From an uncultured Sphingobacteriaceae bacterium (GTDB lineage: Bacteria > Bacteroidota > Bacteroidia > Sphingobacteriales > Sphingobacteriaceae), in contig CAMPKC010000038.1 of assembly GCA_946887045.1 (NCBI GenBank), positions 1-43,612 on the forward strand: 43,612 nt of DNA, in the 5' to 3' direction. A model generated the notes under the pieces. It did not search any database, was not told the DNA's origin, and worked only from the letters and a program-made list of their open reading frames with translations. Position numbers and translations under genes: made by a program. Below are positions 1 to 9,010 of the stretch, in pieces. Position 1 is the first letter of the stretch, and the number at the start of each line of letters is the position of its first letter.

Positions 1-1
1 C

Positions 2-3000
2 TTACTGAATTATAATCGTTTTCGACTGAACGAAACCATTCAAGCTAATACGAATCACGTAAGTGCCGGCTGGCAATTCCTGAAGCTTAATTTCTTTCTC
101 ATAAGCCCCAGTTTTGATATCATTGAGCGATTTTACAAGTGCACCATTTACATTATAAACCGATATCGATACCTTTCCATTCTCGGCGCTGTTTAGATTC
201 ACCTTAAAATTACCGTTCGATGGATTCGGATAAACACTTACCAACTCCGTAGAGATTAATTCAAGTCCAGAAACATTCGAGGTGCTTAAAACTCTTGCCC
301 TATCTCCCGCCTGACCGTTCTGCACCCGTGTTGCATTGCTTGCCAATGAACTATTTCCCGCAGCATCAACTGCTTTTACTGTAAACTCATAAAGGTTATA
401 ACCAATCGGCCGATCTGCTACGTAAGTAGTTCCTGCTATAAGTGAGGTATTCAACTGAACTCCGTTTTGATAAATGTTATAGCCAACAACTCCAACATTA
501 TCTGTTGAAGCGGTCCAGCTTAAACTTACCTGATGTGCCGTAGTTTTATTGGCGACCAGATTCTTTGGAACGCTTGGTGCCTGAGTATCCGGAGTGGTTA
601 CCGGGATACTTGCCGGATCTGAAACATTGCCTGCATTGTCTGTGGCAACAACCGCAAAAGCATAGGTTACAGATGAACTCATGCCAGTCACCATAAAGCT
701 TGTTCCGGTGCTTGTACCGGCTAATACGCCATCTTTATAGATCTTATATCCGGTTACACCGATAAAATCTGTTGAAGCTGTCCAGTTTAACGTAACTGTT
801 GAATCTGTTGCCATTGCTGTAAGATCTCCAGGAATTGTTGGGGGAATAGTGTCCGGCACAACCGTTAACATTTGACTAACCGAATCAGCAGGCAAGTATT
901 CCTCGTTTCCCGACTGGAAAGCTGTGATTTTACTTGAACCAGCACCCACAATTCTAATTTTGTCGCCCATTACAACAGCTACGGTCGTATCAGAGCTGCT
1001 ATATGAAACCGCTAAACCGGATGAAGCCGAGGCCAAAGAATCAAGATCTGCCTCGCCGAGCACTTTATCCGCGATAGGAGAGAAAGTGATAACCTGTTCT
1101 TTTGTCGGTATGTTGGCCTCCAAACTTATATAATCATACATAAGATGATTGCCAATATAGGAGGTTGAAGGCATCAATAATGTAATTGTATTTTCACCAA
1201 TCTTTAACCTGCTCATAGGTATTGTGATAGATTTGGTAGAATACTTCGCGTAATTTGACTGACGAAGAAGCGCATTTCCGCCGCCATTATCCGGATAGAA
1301 ATAACTAAAGAGCTTACTTTCACCATTCACATAAATCCATTGTTGAGCGTGATCCGCGCCGGCATACGCGATGTTAAGCGTAGCATTTCCTGTTAAGGGA
1401 GTGTTAGCCGGCAAATTAAAATTAATCCGCCATTTCCATTGAGACAAGCTGCCATTGGCGCCGATGTAGGGTGAATGAGCGTATGGCAATGCTGTGCCCC
1501 AATTTTTTTCTGCAGCATTGTATTCGATTATATTAGTGAAGTTATCTGCAAACTTATTGTAAGCAAATCCTTCCATATACTCCCGATGACCAAACTTAAA
1601 CTCATCTGCTGTCCGGTTAGGTACACCAATTTCGAAAACAAGGCTACCTTTGTCTCTGGCAATATTCCAGGTAACATCGCCGAGGTTTGTAACACCGCCG
1701 GCGGTAACGGTTACGTTCTGTTGACTGTAATCGCCGGTAACACCATCACTATACCCGAAAAATGAATATGTTCCCGGACGAACGTTGGGAATAGTAAAAT
1801 TACCTTCAGCATCTGTTTTAACCCAATACTGATAGTTTTTTGATTCCTGTTGCCATTGGTTTGCAGGATTATTAAGAATGGTAACTCCAACCCATGCGTT
1901 CTGGCCTTTAACTTCCGGCTTAAATGGATCGTTAATAATAAACTTCCCGCTCACGCTGCCTCTTTGCTCTTTTAATGGATACTGAGCAGTATTGGTTAGC
2001 CAGGAATATGGCCACTCTGCTTTTTCTTTCTCAACTCGTGCCTTTGCATCAGCCCAGTTTAAATCGCCTGTTGCTTTCGTGGAAGTGTAAATTAAGTATG
2101 GACCATAAATTTTACTCCAGTACTCGCCTTGATTTACAGTCATACCAATTGAATTATAATGCACCCCATTCATACACGAATGGATAATTCCCGCCGCGGC
2201 ATTTAACTCATGATAGGTAGGACCTTCGTTAAAAAACTCAGGACTTCCATACACAAACCAGCTGCCAATATTATTTACATCACTGGCATGTCCGTAAACC
2301 AGATCCTGCCAGAAAGATGGAGTCGCATATTCGTACTTTCCGTCATAAGTTCCAGCTTGAACACCAGTGTTTAATTTCACAATTTCTGCAATGCCCGTGG
2401 ACGATGCCTGAGAAAAATCATACAATGAAGGCATTTGCCAATTCCGGATAGAATCAACATAGATTTTTTCTGTTAAATAGTTATTTGTGTTTTTCGGGTC
2501 GGATGCAATCCACATTACCTGTCTCCAGGAGCCCATGTCGAACGTTGGATATTCTGCTTTATGCTCTAAGATAGAATAAGTATAAATTCCGGTATCCCCT
2601 CTTTTCAATACATAATGAATGTCGGCATCGCATGGAGTAACGTTCGAACCCGGAGTGTAAGGTCGTTTAAACGATACATCTACGATATCATCTTCTTCGG
2701 TTTTAACTGAAAAAGTAGCGCCAAAAATAGTTTCAAAACCTTTTGAAGTGGTAAAATCATAATAAGTTCCCTTTCTTGAAGTACCCGCCGTATTGAGCGT
2801 TTCCACCCCGTTTACTTTTAAAGAAGTGATGTTACTGGTCCATTTTTCAATCCGAGCTTCCAGATACTCGTTTTTTAGAATGATGTACTCAGGATATTCC
2901 GTAAGCAACCCATTCGGATCTTGTGGAATGCTAACAGACGTAGCCGAACCATCATAATTAACAGCCAGCGTTTTTCCGGCTGTACAGGTTATTTTTCCAC

Positions 3001-3730
3001 CGGCTATGTGATTGTTAATAGCAGTTCTTTTATCGCCATTAAGCTTCAACAAGCCTATGCCACTAATAAACACGCTTCCACCGGCGCCAATATTTAAATT
3101 TCCCGGCACATTAACAGCGCCGCCTGTAATTTTCAAACTAGCGGTTAAACCTGCGCCATTAGCTACGTTTAAATCTGTTCCTGCATTTAGAGAACCTCCG
3201 CTTACCATCACAGTGGCACTGCTTCCGGCAGAACCGCTGGCAAGAGAAAATGCTAAGCGACTGCTTATTTTACCTCCCGTGATATTTAAATTAGCCTGCC
3301 CGTTCCTGCCAACTGCCACAGCGCTCCTAAGGTTAAAATCAGCCGGTGAACTTACAGTAATGTTCCCATTTAAACTGTCGTTATTCCATGAATATAAAGC
3401 CCCTTTTACTGTAAAATTGGCCTGGCTGGTGGTATTAAAGTAGTTAGCCCGATAGTTAGTATTTGAGGCATTGCCCCCCGCATGAATGCAGTTGTACGGG
3501 TTTCCGGCTCCTACAATCAGCGTTCTTGTACCTAAAGAAGCGAAATTAATGGTATTATCACTCCAGTTATTCTTGTTGAAGTAATCTGTGCTTACTCCGC
3601 CTACCCAGTAGGTAACCTGCGCCGTAGTCTGTTCCAGGCATAAGCTAAACAGGAGAGTGAATAAAAGTGGCATTACCAATCGCCATGAGGCTTTTGGCGA
3701 CTTTGTAGTTTTGAGTAAAAGTGTAGTCAT
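2..3730 (-). CDS. Secreted PL4-type rhamnogalacturonan lyase with T9SS sorting domain
   Basis: This 1242-residue protein probably cleaves the rhamnogalacturonan I backbone by beta-elimination outside the cell. Residues 1-38 form a signal peptide. Residues about 40-270 are Gly/Asn/Thr-rich beta repeats with recurring LNITGG and SLKITGG strands, which suggests a beta-helical spacer or binding module. Residues about 280-875 resemble the three-part fold of PL4 lyases: a beta-sandwich core, an FN3-like middle domain around GSVSGKFIINDPFKP, and a CBM-like lectin domain ending near YDYISLEA. Then follow a bacterial Ig-like domain (about 878-957), two FN3 domains (about 958-1140) and a Por/T9SS C-terminal sorting domain (VYPNPSNG at 1166 onward). 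The ATG at 3730 starts directly at the signal peptide and the stop lies at the window edge, so the gene is complete. The last 800 bp are nearly identical to the end of the next gene. The PL4 call rests on recognised sequence pattern, and the catalytic residues were not located individually. Confidence 0.82.
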   Translation of the reverse strand: MTTLLLKTTKSPKASWRLVMPLLFTLLFSLCLEQTTAQVTYWVGGVSTDYFNKNNWSDNTINFASLGTRTLIVGAGNPYNCIHAGGNASNTNYRANYFNTTSQANFTVKGALYSWNNDSLNGNITVSSPADFNLRSAVAVGRNGQANLNITGGKISSRLAFSLASGSAGSSATVMVSGGSLNAGTDLNVANGAGLTASLKITGGAVNVPGNLNIGAGGSVFISGIGLLKLNGDKRTAINNHIAGGKITCTAGKTLAVNYDGSATSVSIPQDPNGLLTEYPEYIILKNEYLEARIEKWTSNITSLKVNGVETLNTAGTSRKGTYYDFTTSKGFETIFGATFSVKTEEDDIVDVSFKRPYTPGSNVTPCDADIHYVLKRGDTGIYTYSILEHKAEYPTFDMGSWRQVMWIASDPKNTNNYLTEKIYVDSIRNWQMPSLYDFSQASSTGIAEIVKLNTGVQAGTYDGKYEYATPSFWQDLVYGHASDVNNIGSWFVYGSPEFFNEGPTYHELNAAAGIIHSCMNGVHYNSIGMTVNQGEYWSKIYGPYLIYTSTKATGDLNWADAKARVEKEKAEWPYSWLTNTAQYPLKEQRGSVSGKFIINDPFKPEVKGQNAWVGVTILNNPANQWQQESKNYQYWVKTDAEGNFTIPNVRPGTYSFFGYSDGVTGDYSQQNVTVTAGGVTNLGDVTWNIARDKGSLVFEIGVPNRTADEFKFGHREYMEGFAYNKFADNFTNIIEYNAAEKNWGTALPYAHSPYIGANGSLSQWKWRINFNLPANTPLTGNATLNIAYAGADHAQQWIYVNGESKLFSYFYPDNGGGNALLRQSNYAKYSTKSITIPMSRLKIGENTITLLMPSTSYIGNHLMYDYISLEANIPTKEQVITFSPIADKVLGEADLDSLASASSGLAVSYSSSDTTVAVVMGDKIRIVGAGSSKITAFQSGNEEYLPADSVSQMLTVVPDTIPPTIPGDLTAMATDSTVTLNWTASTDFIGVTGYKIYKDGVLAGTSTGTSFMVTGMSSSVTYAFAVVATDNAGNVSDPASIPVTTPDTQAPSVPKNLVANKTTAHQVSLSWTASTDNVGVVGYNIYQNGVQLNTSLIAGTTYVADRPIGYNLYEFTVKAVDAAGNSSLASNATRVQNGQAGDRARVLSTSNVSGLELISTELVSVYPNPSNGNFKVNLNSAENGKVSISVYNVNGALVKSLNDIKTGAYEKEIKLQELPAGTYVIRISLNGFVQSKTIIIQ
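61..870. repeat. Long direct repeat, copy 1 (FN3-FN3-sorting-domain cassette)
   Basis: The 3' end of the PL4-type gene aligns without gaps to 4091-4900 at a constant offset of 4030 bp. Positions 447-790 are identical base for base to 4477-4820 (344 bp), and the flanks differ by scattered substitutions. The repeat encodes two FN3 domains and most of the T9SS sorting domain. Identity at synonymous sites implies a recent duplication or ongoing gene conversion. Confidence 0.95.
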
Positions 3731-3934
3731 ATAAATGGGTTAGTTTGTTAAGCAATAGGAATATAGAAAAGCTGTTAAGCCAAAAAATCAGATTAACAGG
3801 TATTGAATCACATATTTGTTCAATGAGACAATGCATTTCGTTATAACTGGCTGTGCGCTAATGATATTAGGATATCATTGAACTGCTTTTGTAAAATTAT
3901 TGTTATAGCAACAATTAATCATCCTGAGCCATCC

Positions 3935-3949
3935 TGCCCGGCATGCATT
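3935..3949. promoter_or_regulatory. Shared upstream element TGCCCGGnATGCATk, copy 1
   Basis: TGCCCGGCATGCATT lies about 205 bp upstream of the PL4-type start codon. It matches 8906-8920 at 13 of 15 positions, and that copy lies about 165 bp upstream of the other T9SS lyase gene. TGCCCGGCA is itself nearly palindromic. It may be a shared operator, but this is inferred from two copies only. Confidence 0.35.
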
Positions 3950-3962
3950 TAAGTTAAAAAAA

Positions 3963-4006
3963 AACGCAAAAAAAAATTAAGCCACTCATAATGAGTAGCT
4001 TAATTT
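3963..4006 (-). terminator. Rho-independent terminator of the PL1 T9SS gene
   Basis: Arms AAATTAAGCCACTCAT (3974-3989) and ATGAGTAGCTTAATTT (3991-4006) pair with one G-U, closing on a very short loop. On the minus strand the hairpin is followed by two T-runs. It begins 26 bp after the stop codon at 4032. Confidence 0.8.
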
Positions 4007-4031
4007 TAACTTAAAAGAATAAAAAAATGTA

Positions 4032-7000
4032 TTAATTCACGACAAAAGCATGATTGCTGGTAGTTTTTCCCAGATTAACCTTGATATAATAGATCCCGGC
4101 AGGTATGCCCTCAAGCTTCATTTCTTTTTCATAAGCCCCGGTTTTGATATCATTGATCGATTTTACAAGTGCACCATTTACATTATAAACCGATATAGAT
4201 ACCTTTCCATTCTCGGCGCTGTTTAGATTCACCTTAAAATTACCGTTCGATGGATTCGGGTAAACACTTACTGACTCCACAGAGATTAAATCAAGTCCAG
4301 CCACATTCGAGGTGCTTAAAACTCTTGCCTTATCCCCCGCCTGACCGTTCTGCACTCGTGCTGCATTGCTTGCCAATGAACTATTCCCCGCAGCATCAAC
4401 TGCTTTTACTGTAAACTCATAAAGGTTATAGCCAATCGGCCGTTCTGCTACGTAAACAGTTCCTGTTATAAGCGAAGTATTCAACTGAACTCCGTTTTGA
4501 TAAATGTTATAGCCAACAACTCCAACATTATCTGTTGAAGCGGTCCAGCTTAAACTTACCTGATGTGCCGTAGTTTTATTGGCGACCAGATTCTTTGGAA
4601 CGCTTGGTGCCTGAGTATCCGGAGTGGTTACCGGGATACTTGCCGGATCTGAAACATTGCCTGCATTGTCTGTGGCAACAACCGCAAAAGCATAGGTTAC
4701 AGATGAACTCATGCCAGTCACCATAAAGCTTGTTCCGGTGCTTGTACCGGCTAATACGCCATCTTTATAGATCTTATATCCGGTTACACCGATAAAATCT
4801 GTTGAAGCTGTCCAGTTTAAAGTAACTGTTGAATCTGTTGCCATTGCTGTAAGATCTCCAGGAACTGTTGGAGGAATAGTGTCAGCCGCAACAAACAGCA
4901 CATGACTCACCGGGACGGCTGACAGGTAATTTGAATTACCGTTTTGAGATGCTGTAATGGTTGTCGAACCAGCACCAACCAAATGAACTTTTCCATCCAC
5001 AATAGTGGCCACATTAACATTTGAACTATTATACGCTACTGGCAAATTTGAAGTGCTGGTGGCACCGGCATCAAAATCGGGTTCGCCGATAATTTTAGGC
5101 TCCATTGCTGCAAAGCTGATAGTCTGCGCATCCTTTGTAGCTGTCAAGCCGGATACCTCTGAAGCAGACAATGCATAATTGAAAATCTTAATTTCATCAA
5201 ACATCCCTTTAAAAGGAGCATTCAAGTCGTTCGAATTGGCGAAATTCAGAGGCTGAATAGCGCCGATTCCATTCACAGTACTGCTTGTATTTTCATTCCC
5301 CTCAACCACAAGTGTTCCATTGCGGTAAATACGCAACTTCCTGGCGGCAACATCTCTCACAAAAACCATATGTACCCAAGTATTATTCAGGAAAGTACTA
5401 TGTCCGGTTTGAACCGTACTCTTATTCACGTCATCATCCACATTAAAGCTAATGTTTCCGCTTTTCACTTCTACTCCATACCATCTTCCGGTTGCACCTG
5501 TGTTTGCGTTTTTCGCAAAAGTCCCTTTATGAAATATATATCCTGATGCTGAAGCCACTGCTGGCTGCGGAGCCTTGACCCATAGGGAAACACTGAAAGA
5601 GTTTTTGTCAAAAGCAATATTATCCTTGTGCGGAACCCGAATGACAGAACTTGAGCTAACGGTTTTTAAATTTAGACCATTGTTTACCCGTCCCGCTTCC
5701 CACGCATAATCTGTTATGTTTTGTAAAGTTCCATTAGTTTGATAGCTTGTACTATCTATTATAGCAGTTCCCGACGTGGCATCAAGTTTCCAGTCGGCCA
5801 CAATACCTTGAGGAAAAGGAGTCTTAAATGTCCAGACATCACCCTGGGTAACACCTTCAGGACCAATGGCATCTACTCTCCAGAAATAGTTTGAGTTTGG
5901 ACTTAAACCTGTAAACAAGTATGCAGGCGTATTAACCTGTACATCTGACCGGTAGATTAGATCGGTAGAAGTCGAACCCAGATAAACTTTATAGTTAGTG
6001 GTATTAATTCCACCTTTCCAGCTCGCACTTGCCTGCGTTGTGGTAGTAATAGTAGCATTATTTTCAGGACCTGGAGAGAATGCCTTTAATGGCAACGGAC
6101 TAGTATGATATAAACGAAGAATATCATTTTCGGTTAAAACATAGTTGAATGCCTTCATTTCGTCCAGCATTCCGGTAAAAGGGGCGTTAAATGAATTTGT
6201 ATTGGCTATCACCAGGGGTTCATCGCCACCTATTCCTCCGACGGTATTATCGTTTGATTCGACCATCAGTATTCCATTTTTATAAACTCTTAATTTTTTA
6301 GCAGAAGCATCCCTAACGACTACTAAGTGGTTCCAGCTGTTGTTAAAAAATGTAGAATTGCTGGTCGTTGCTGAGCTTTTTGTTACATCGTCATCAACTG
6401 AGAAAATTAAGTTCCCATCCTTAAGTTCCACTCCAAACCATTTACCGGTAGCACCCGCTGCGGTATTTTTAATAAATGTTCCTTTATGAAAAAGATATTT
6501 AGACACAGCAGACTGTGCCGATCCTTTAACCCACAGAGAAAAACTAAAAGAAGTTCTATCTAAAAACAGATGGTCTTCGTGCGGTACAAGTATGCCGGAA
6601 GCCATCGTCATTGTCATTAAATTAATTCCGTTATTAATTTTACCGGCCTCCCATGCATAATCCGGCACATCACTCACTTCTGCATCGTTTCGGTAAATGC
6701 TGCTGTCAGCTGCAACAGTACCTATGGTTTCGTCGAAGCGCCAGTCTCCAATAATTCCTGCCGGATAATTCTTTAATGTTTTAAAAGACCATGTATCTCC
6801 GCTTGTAGTCCCGAGGCTATTTACTGCATCTACACGCCAGAAATAGACGGTGCTTTCTGCCAAACCTGTAATCGGGTAGGAAGCCGATGTAACATCTCCC
6901 TTAAATTCCATATTGGACGTGTCGGCACCAAAATAAACTTTATAAAATGTGGTATTCGTACTTCCTGTCCAGGTAAGGTTACGGTTTACAATATCAATTC

Positions 7001-8741
7001 CTGTTGCTCCGTCTGCCGGAGTAGGCGCAGAGGGAACCGCGGGCGCAGAGGGCGGAGTGCTGGTTTTTGTTGTTAAGGTAGCATACGATGAAACTTCTGT
7101 GCTGGAAATCCCTTTTATTCTGTAATAATAGGTTTTGTTAGGCTCCAAACCGACATCACCAAAGCTTGTAACGTTCGCCGCCAGAGTATCAACAACATCG
7201 AAATTTGTCCCATTTGTAGATCGCTCAAGAATAAAATTGATTTCCGAATCCGAATTGTCAGTCCAGCTTAAATTGATAGAACTTGGAGTAATATTTCCGG
7301 CTACAAGATTCGATGGAGGCCTTAAAAAGCTTGTCGGCTGACTCACCGCAAGTTCGTTCACATAAACTTCGATGTTCAAATATCCAGGCTGAGAAACACT
7401 CATCGTTACGGCATCTGAGCTATCATTTTTATTAAGGCCATTTGCATCTTCCCATGCGTCCGGCATCCCATCGCTATCAGTATCTGTTGGTGCATTCGCG
7501 CCGAACACATTTCCCAATCCGCCGTTTGCCAGGGGTAGATCGGTTTCACGATAAACATAAAAACCTTTAACACCTTTAGACTGCACCTCATCTACCAAAA
7601 ACGCATCAAGTTCGTCTCTGTGAGGATAGGTTGCTCCAACATTATCAATTATATGTTGATAGGCTTGTGCCGCCGTAAGAGTCGGATTAGCAGCAGGATA
7701 CGGGTATGGCGATGTTTTAAATGCGTCGGCAGTAATTCCGGGATATCCTGATGGACTGCCATCATAAGGAATTTCTGCTCCGTCAAGAACACCATTTTTG
7801 TTATGATCGAAATAATTACCAGAGCCGTAAATATTGAAAGAACCTGTTCCTCTGGAAAAAGGACTTTGCTCGGAAGGTGGTGTTAAGGGTCCGCTTACAA
7901 AATAATTATTGATAACATTTACTTCAGAGACGCCTGACGAGCCTCCCATGATATACCCTTCGCCAGACCATCCATAATTTAAATTATCTCCTAATCTGTT
8001 GCCGTTACCCCAGTTATAAACTACGTTGTTGACAAATTCATTAACTCCCTTTACCTTGGGATTACGGGTTTTATTACTGATATACAGATTTTTTATTAAA
8101 CTCACTTTGCCACCATCGGGAGTCTGTATCAAACCTCCCGCCGAGTGGTTTTCTCGATGAAGTCCCTGCCCAATAATTGAGTTCTGTACGGTGATATTAT
8201 CCGGAGAAGTACCCTTTCCATCCCAGTTAATTGAGAAGACTTCGTCCATCGCCCAGGTGAATGACATATGGTCGAATATGATATTTGCACCACTGGCAAG
8301 TCCTGAAACATCTTTACCAGAGTTTCCTGTCGCGCCCAAACGAAGCCTTAAAAAGCGGGCAATAGTATTATTGGAACTCGTAAACGTCACCCGTTTGTTG
8401 GCAATAACAATTCCGTCGCCAGGTGCTGTCTGCCCTGCAATCGTAATATTAGGAGCTACACTTATATCAGTAACTAATCGGATAATGCCGCCGACGGCAA
8501 ACACTACAATTCTTCCGGGCTGACTTACAGCATCACGAAAGGAGCCTGCACCACTGTCGTTAAGATTTCTGACAATGTAAACCTGCCGGGTGGCTGACGC
8601 TCTTGCTCCCTGGGCAAAACGACCGAAACCTTCTGCGCCGGGAAATGCAGGCGTTTGCGCCTGCGCTTCAAAAGCACAAATGCAGCACAAAACGAGAATT
8701 AACGAATAAAATCGTCTTAAAGGCAATGTAAAAATGTTCAT
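4032..8741 (-). CDS. Giant secreted PL1-type pectate lyase with FN3, LamG and T9SS domains
   Basis: This 1569-residue protein is expected to cut polygalacturonate by beta-elimination outside the cell. A signal peptide ends near AQAQT (about residue 29). The right-handed beta-helix lyase domain follows (about 30-410), with FPGAEGFG, the IAGQTAPGDGI strand, and the DHMSFTWAMDE and NPKVKG motifs seen in Bacteroidota PL1 lyases. A DTDSDGMPDAWED segment at about 420 resembles a calcium-binding thrombospondin type 3 motif. Then come FN3 domains (about 475-655), LamG 1 (about 660-870), FN3 (about 880-965), LamG 2 (about 977-1195), an Ig-like domain (about 1204-1288), two FN3 domains and the T9SS sorting domain (about 1480-1569). 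The two LamG domains are clearly related to each other. The LamG and FN3 modules probably bind cell-wall polysaccharide. No residue-level check of the active site was made. Confidence 0.87.
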   Translation of the reverse strand: MNIFTLPLRRFYSLILVLCCICAFEAQAQTPAFPGAEGFGRFAQGARASATRQVYIVRNLNDSGAGSFRDAVSQPGRIVVFAVGGIIRLVTDISVAPNITIAGQTAPGDGIVIANKRVTFTSSNNTIARFLRLRLGATGNSGKDVSGLASGANIIFDHMSFTWAMDEVFSINWDGKGTSPDNITVQNSIIGQGLHRENHSAGGLIQTPDGGKVSLIKNLYISNKTRNPKVKGVNEFVNNVVYNWGNGNRLGDNLNYGWSGEGYIMGGSSGVSEVNVINNYFVSGPLTPPSEQSPFSRGTGSFNIYGSGNYFDHNKNGVLDGAEIPYDGSPSGYPGITADAFKTSPYPYPAANPTLTAAQAYQHIIDNVGATYPHRDELDAFLVDEVQSKGVKGFYVYRETDLPLANGGLGNVFGANAPTDTDSDGMPDAWEDANGLNKNDSSDAVTMSVSQPGYLNIEVYVNELAVSQPTSFLRPPSNLVAGNITPSSINLSWTDNSDSEINFILERSTNGTNFDVVDTLAANVTSFGDVGLEPNKTYYYRIKGISSTEVSSYATLTTKTSTPPSAPAVPSAPTPADGATGIDIVNRNLTWTGSTNTTFYKVYFGADTSNMEFKGDVTSASYPITGLAESTVYFWRVDAVNSLGTTSGDTWSFKTLKNYPAGIIGDWRFDETIGTVAADSSIYRNDAEVSDVPDYAWEAGKINNGINLMTMTMASGILVPHEDHLFLDRTSFSFSLWVKGSAQSAVSKYLFHKGTFIKNTAAGATGKWFGVELKDGNLIFSVDDDVTKSSATTSNSTFFNNSWNHLVVVRDASAKKLRVYKNGILMVESNDNTVGGIGGDEPLVIANTNSFNAPFTGMLDEMKAFNYVLTENDILRLYHTSPLPLKAFSPGPENNATITTTTQASASWKGGINTTNYKVYLGSTSTDLIYRSDVQVNTPAYLFTGLSPNSNYFWRVDAIGPEGVTQGDVWTFKTPFPQGIVADWKLDATSGTAIIDSTSYQTNGTLQNITDYAWEAGRVNNGLNLKTVSSSSVIRVPHKDNIAFDKNSFSVSLWVKAPQPAVASASGYIFHKGTFAKNANTGATGRWYGVEVKSGNISFNVDDDVNKSTVQTGHSTFLNNTWVHMVFVRDVAARKLRIYRNGTLVVEGNENTSSTVNGIGAIQPLNFANSNDLNAPFKGMFDEIKIFNYALSASEVSGLTATKDAQTISFAAMEPKIIGEPDFDAGATSTSNLPVAYNSSNVNVATIVDGKVHLVGAGSTTITASQNGNSNYLSAVPVSHVLFVAADTIPPTVPGDLTAMATDSTVTLNWTASTDFIGVTGYKIYKDGVLAGTSTGTSFMVTGMSSSVTYAFAVVATDNAGNVSDPASIPVTTPDTQAPSVPKNLVANKTTAHQVSLSWTASTDNVGVVGYNIYQNGVQLNTSLITGTVYVAERPIGYNLYEFTVKAVDAAGNSSLASNAARVQNGQAGDKARVLSTSNVAGLDLISVESVSVYPNPSNGNFKVNLNSAENGKVSISVYNVNGALVKSINDIKTGAYEKEMKLEGIPAGIYYIKVNLGKTTSNHAFVVN
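4091..4900. repeat. Long direct repeat, copy 2 (FN3-FN3-sorting-domain cassette)
   Basis: Second copy of the cassette described for 61-870, in the same orientation and at the 3' end of the PL1 gene. The identical core is 4477-4820. Homologous recombination between the copies would fuse the two lyase genes or remove about 4 kb. Confidence 0.95.
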
Positions 8742-8905
8742 ATAATAGGTATTATTTGGTTATTAAAATCTGCTCATCGGCCAGGCAATGGGGCAGGGCT
8801 TATCTTTGGTCTGATGCTTTTCCTTAAGTGAAAAGTTTGCTTTGGCTAATCTAAAATATCCATTAGCATGCGGCAACCTGTAGTGTTATGGTATCGGTAT
8901 TTTAT

Positions 8906-8920
8906 TGCCCGGAATGCATG
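8906..8920. promoter_or_regulatory. Shared upstream element TGCCCGGnATGCATk, copy 2
   Basis: TGCCCGGAATGCATG lies about 165 bp upstream of the PL1 T9SS start codon and matches the copy at 3935-3949. It sits between the terminator of the aldehyde dehydrogenase gene and the PL1 leader, which is where a promoter-proximal operator would be expected. Confidence 0.35.
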
Positions 8921-8950
8921 TAAAAAATCAGTTACGTAAAATCGACTAAA

Positions 8951-8982
8951 CAAAAAAAAAACCTCTCTTTAGAAAAGAGAGG
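8951..8982 (-). terminator. Rho-independent terminator of the aldehyde dehydrogenase gene
   Basis: The stem AACCTCTCTTT / AAAGAGAGGTT (8960-8970 and about 8974-8984) has a three-base loop. On the minus strand it is followed by a run of at least nine T. It lies 27 bp beyond the stop codon at 9011. Confidence 0.88.
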
Positions 8983-9010
8983 TTCATGACAATAAGTATG
9001 TAAAGACCGC

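Larger units (their letters stand above)
3731..4031. other. Intergenic region between the two T9SS lyase genes
   Basis: This 301-bp gap has no convincing gene. It carries the terminator of the downstream-facing PL1 gene (3963-4006) and a 15-bp element at 3935-3949 that also occurs upstream of the PL1 gene. The rest is A/T-rich leader of the PL4-type gene on the minus strand. Confidence 0.7.

Noticed and set aside
3012..3443. Plus-strand open frame of 143 codons opposite the PL4-type gene
   Set aside because: It is antisense to a repetitive, well-supported coding region, has a low-complexity Pro/Leu/Ala composition and no recognisable domain.
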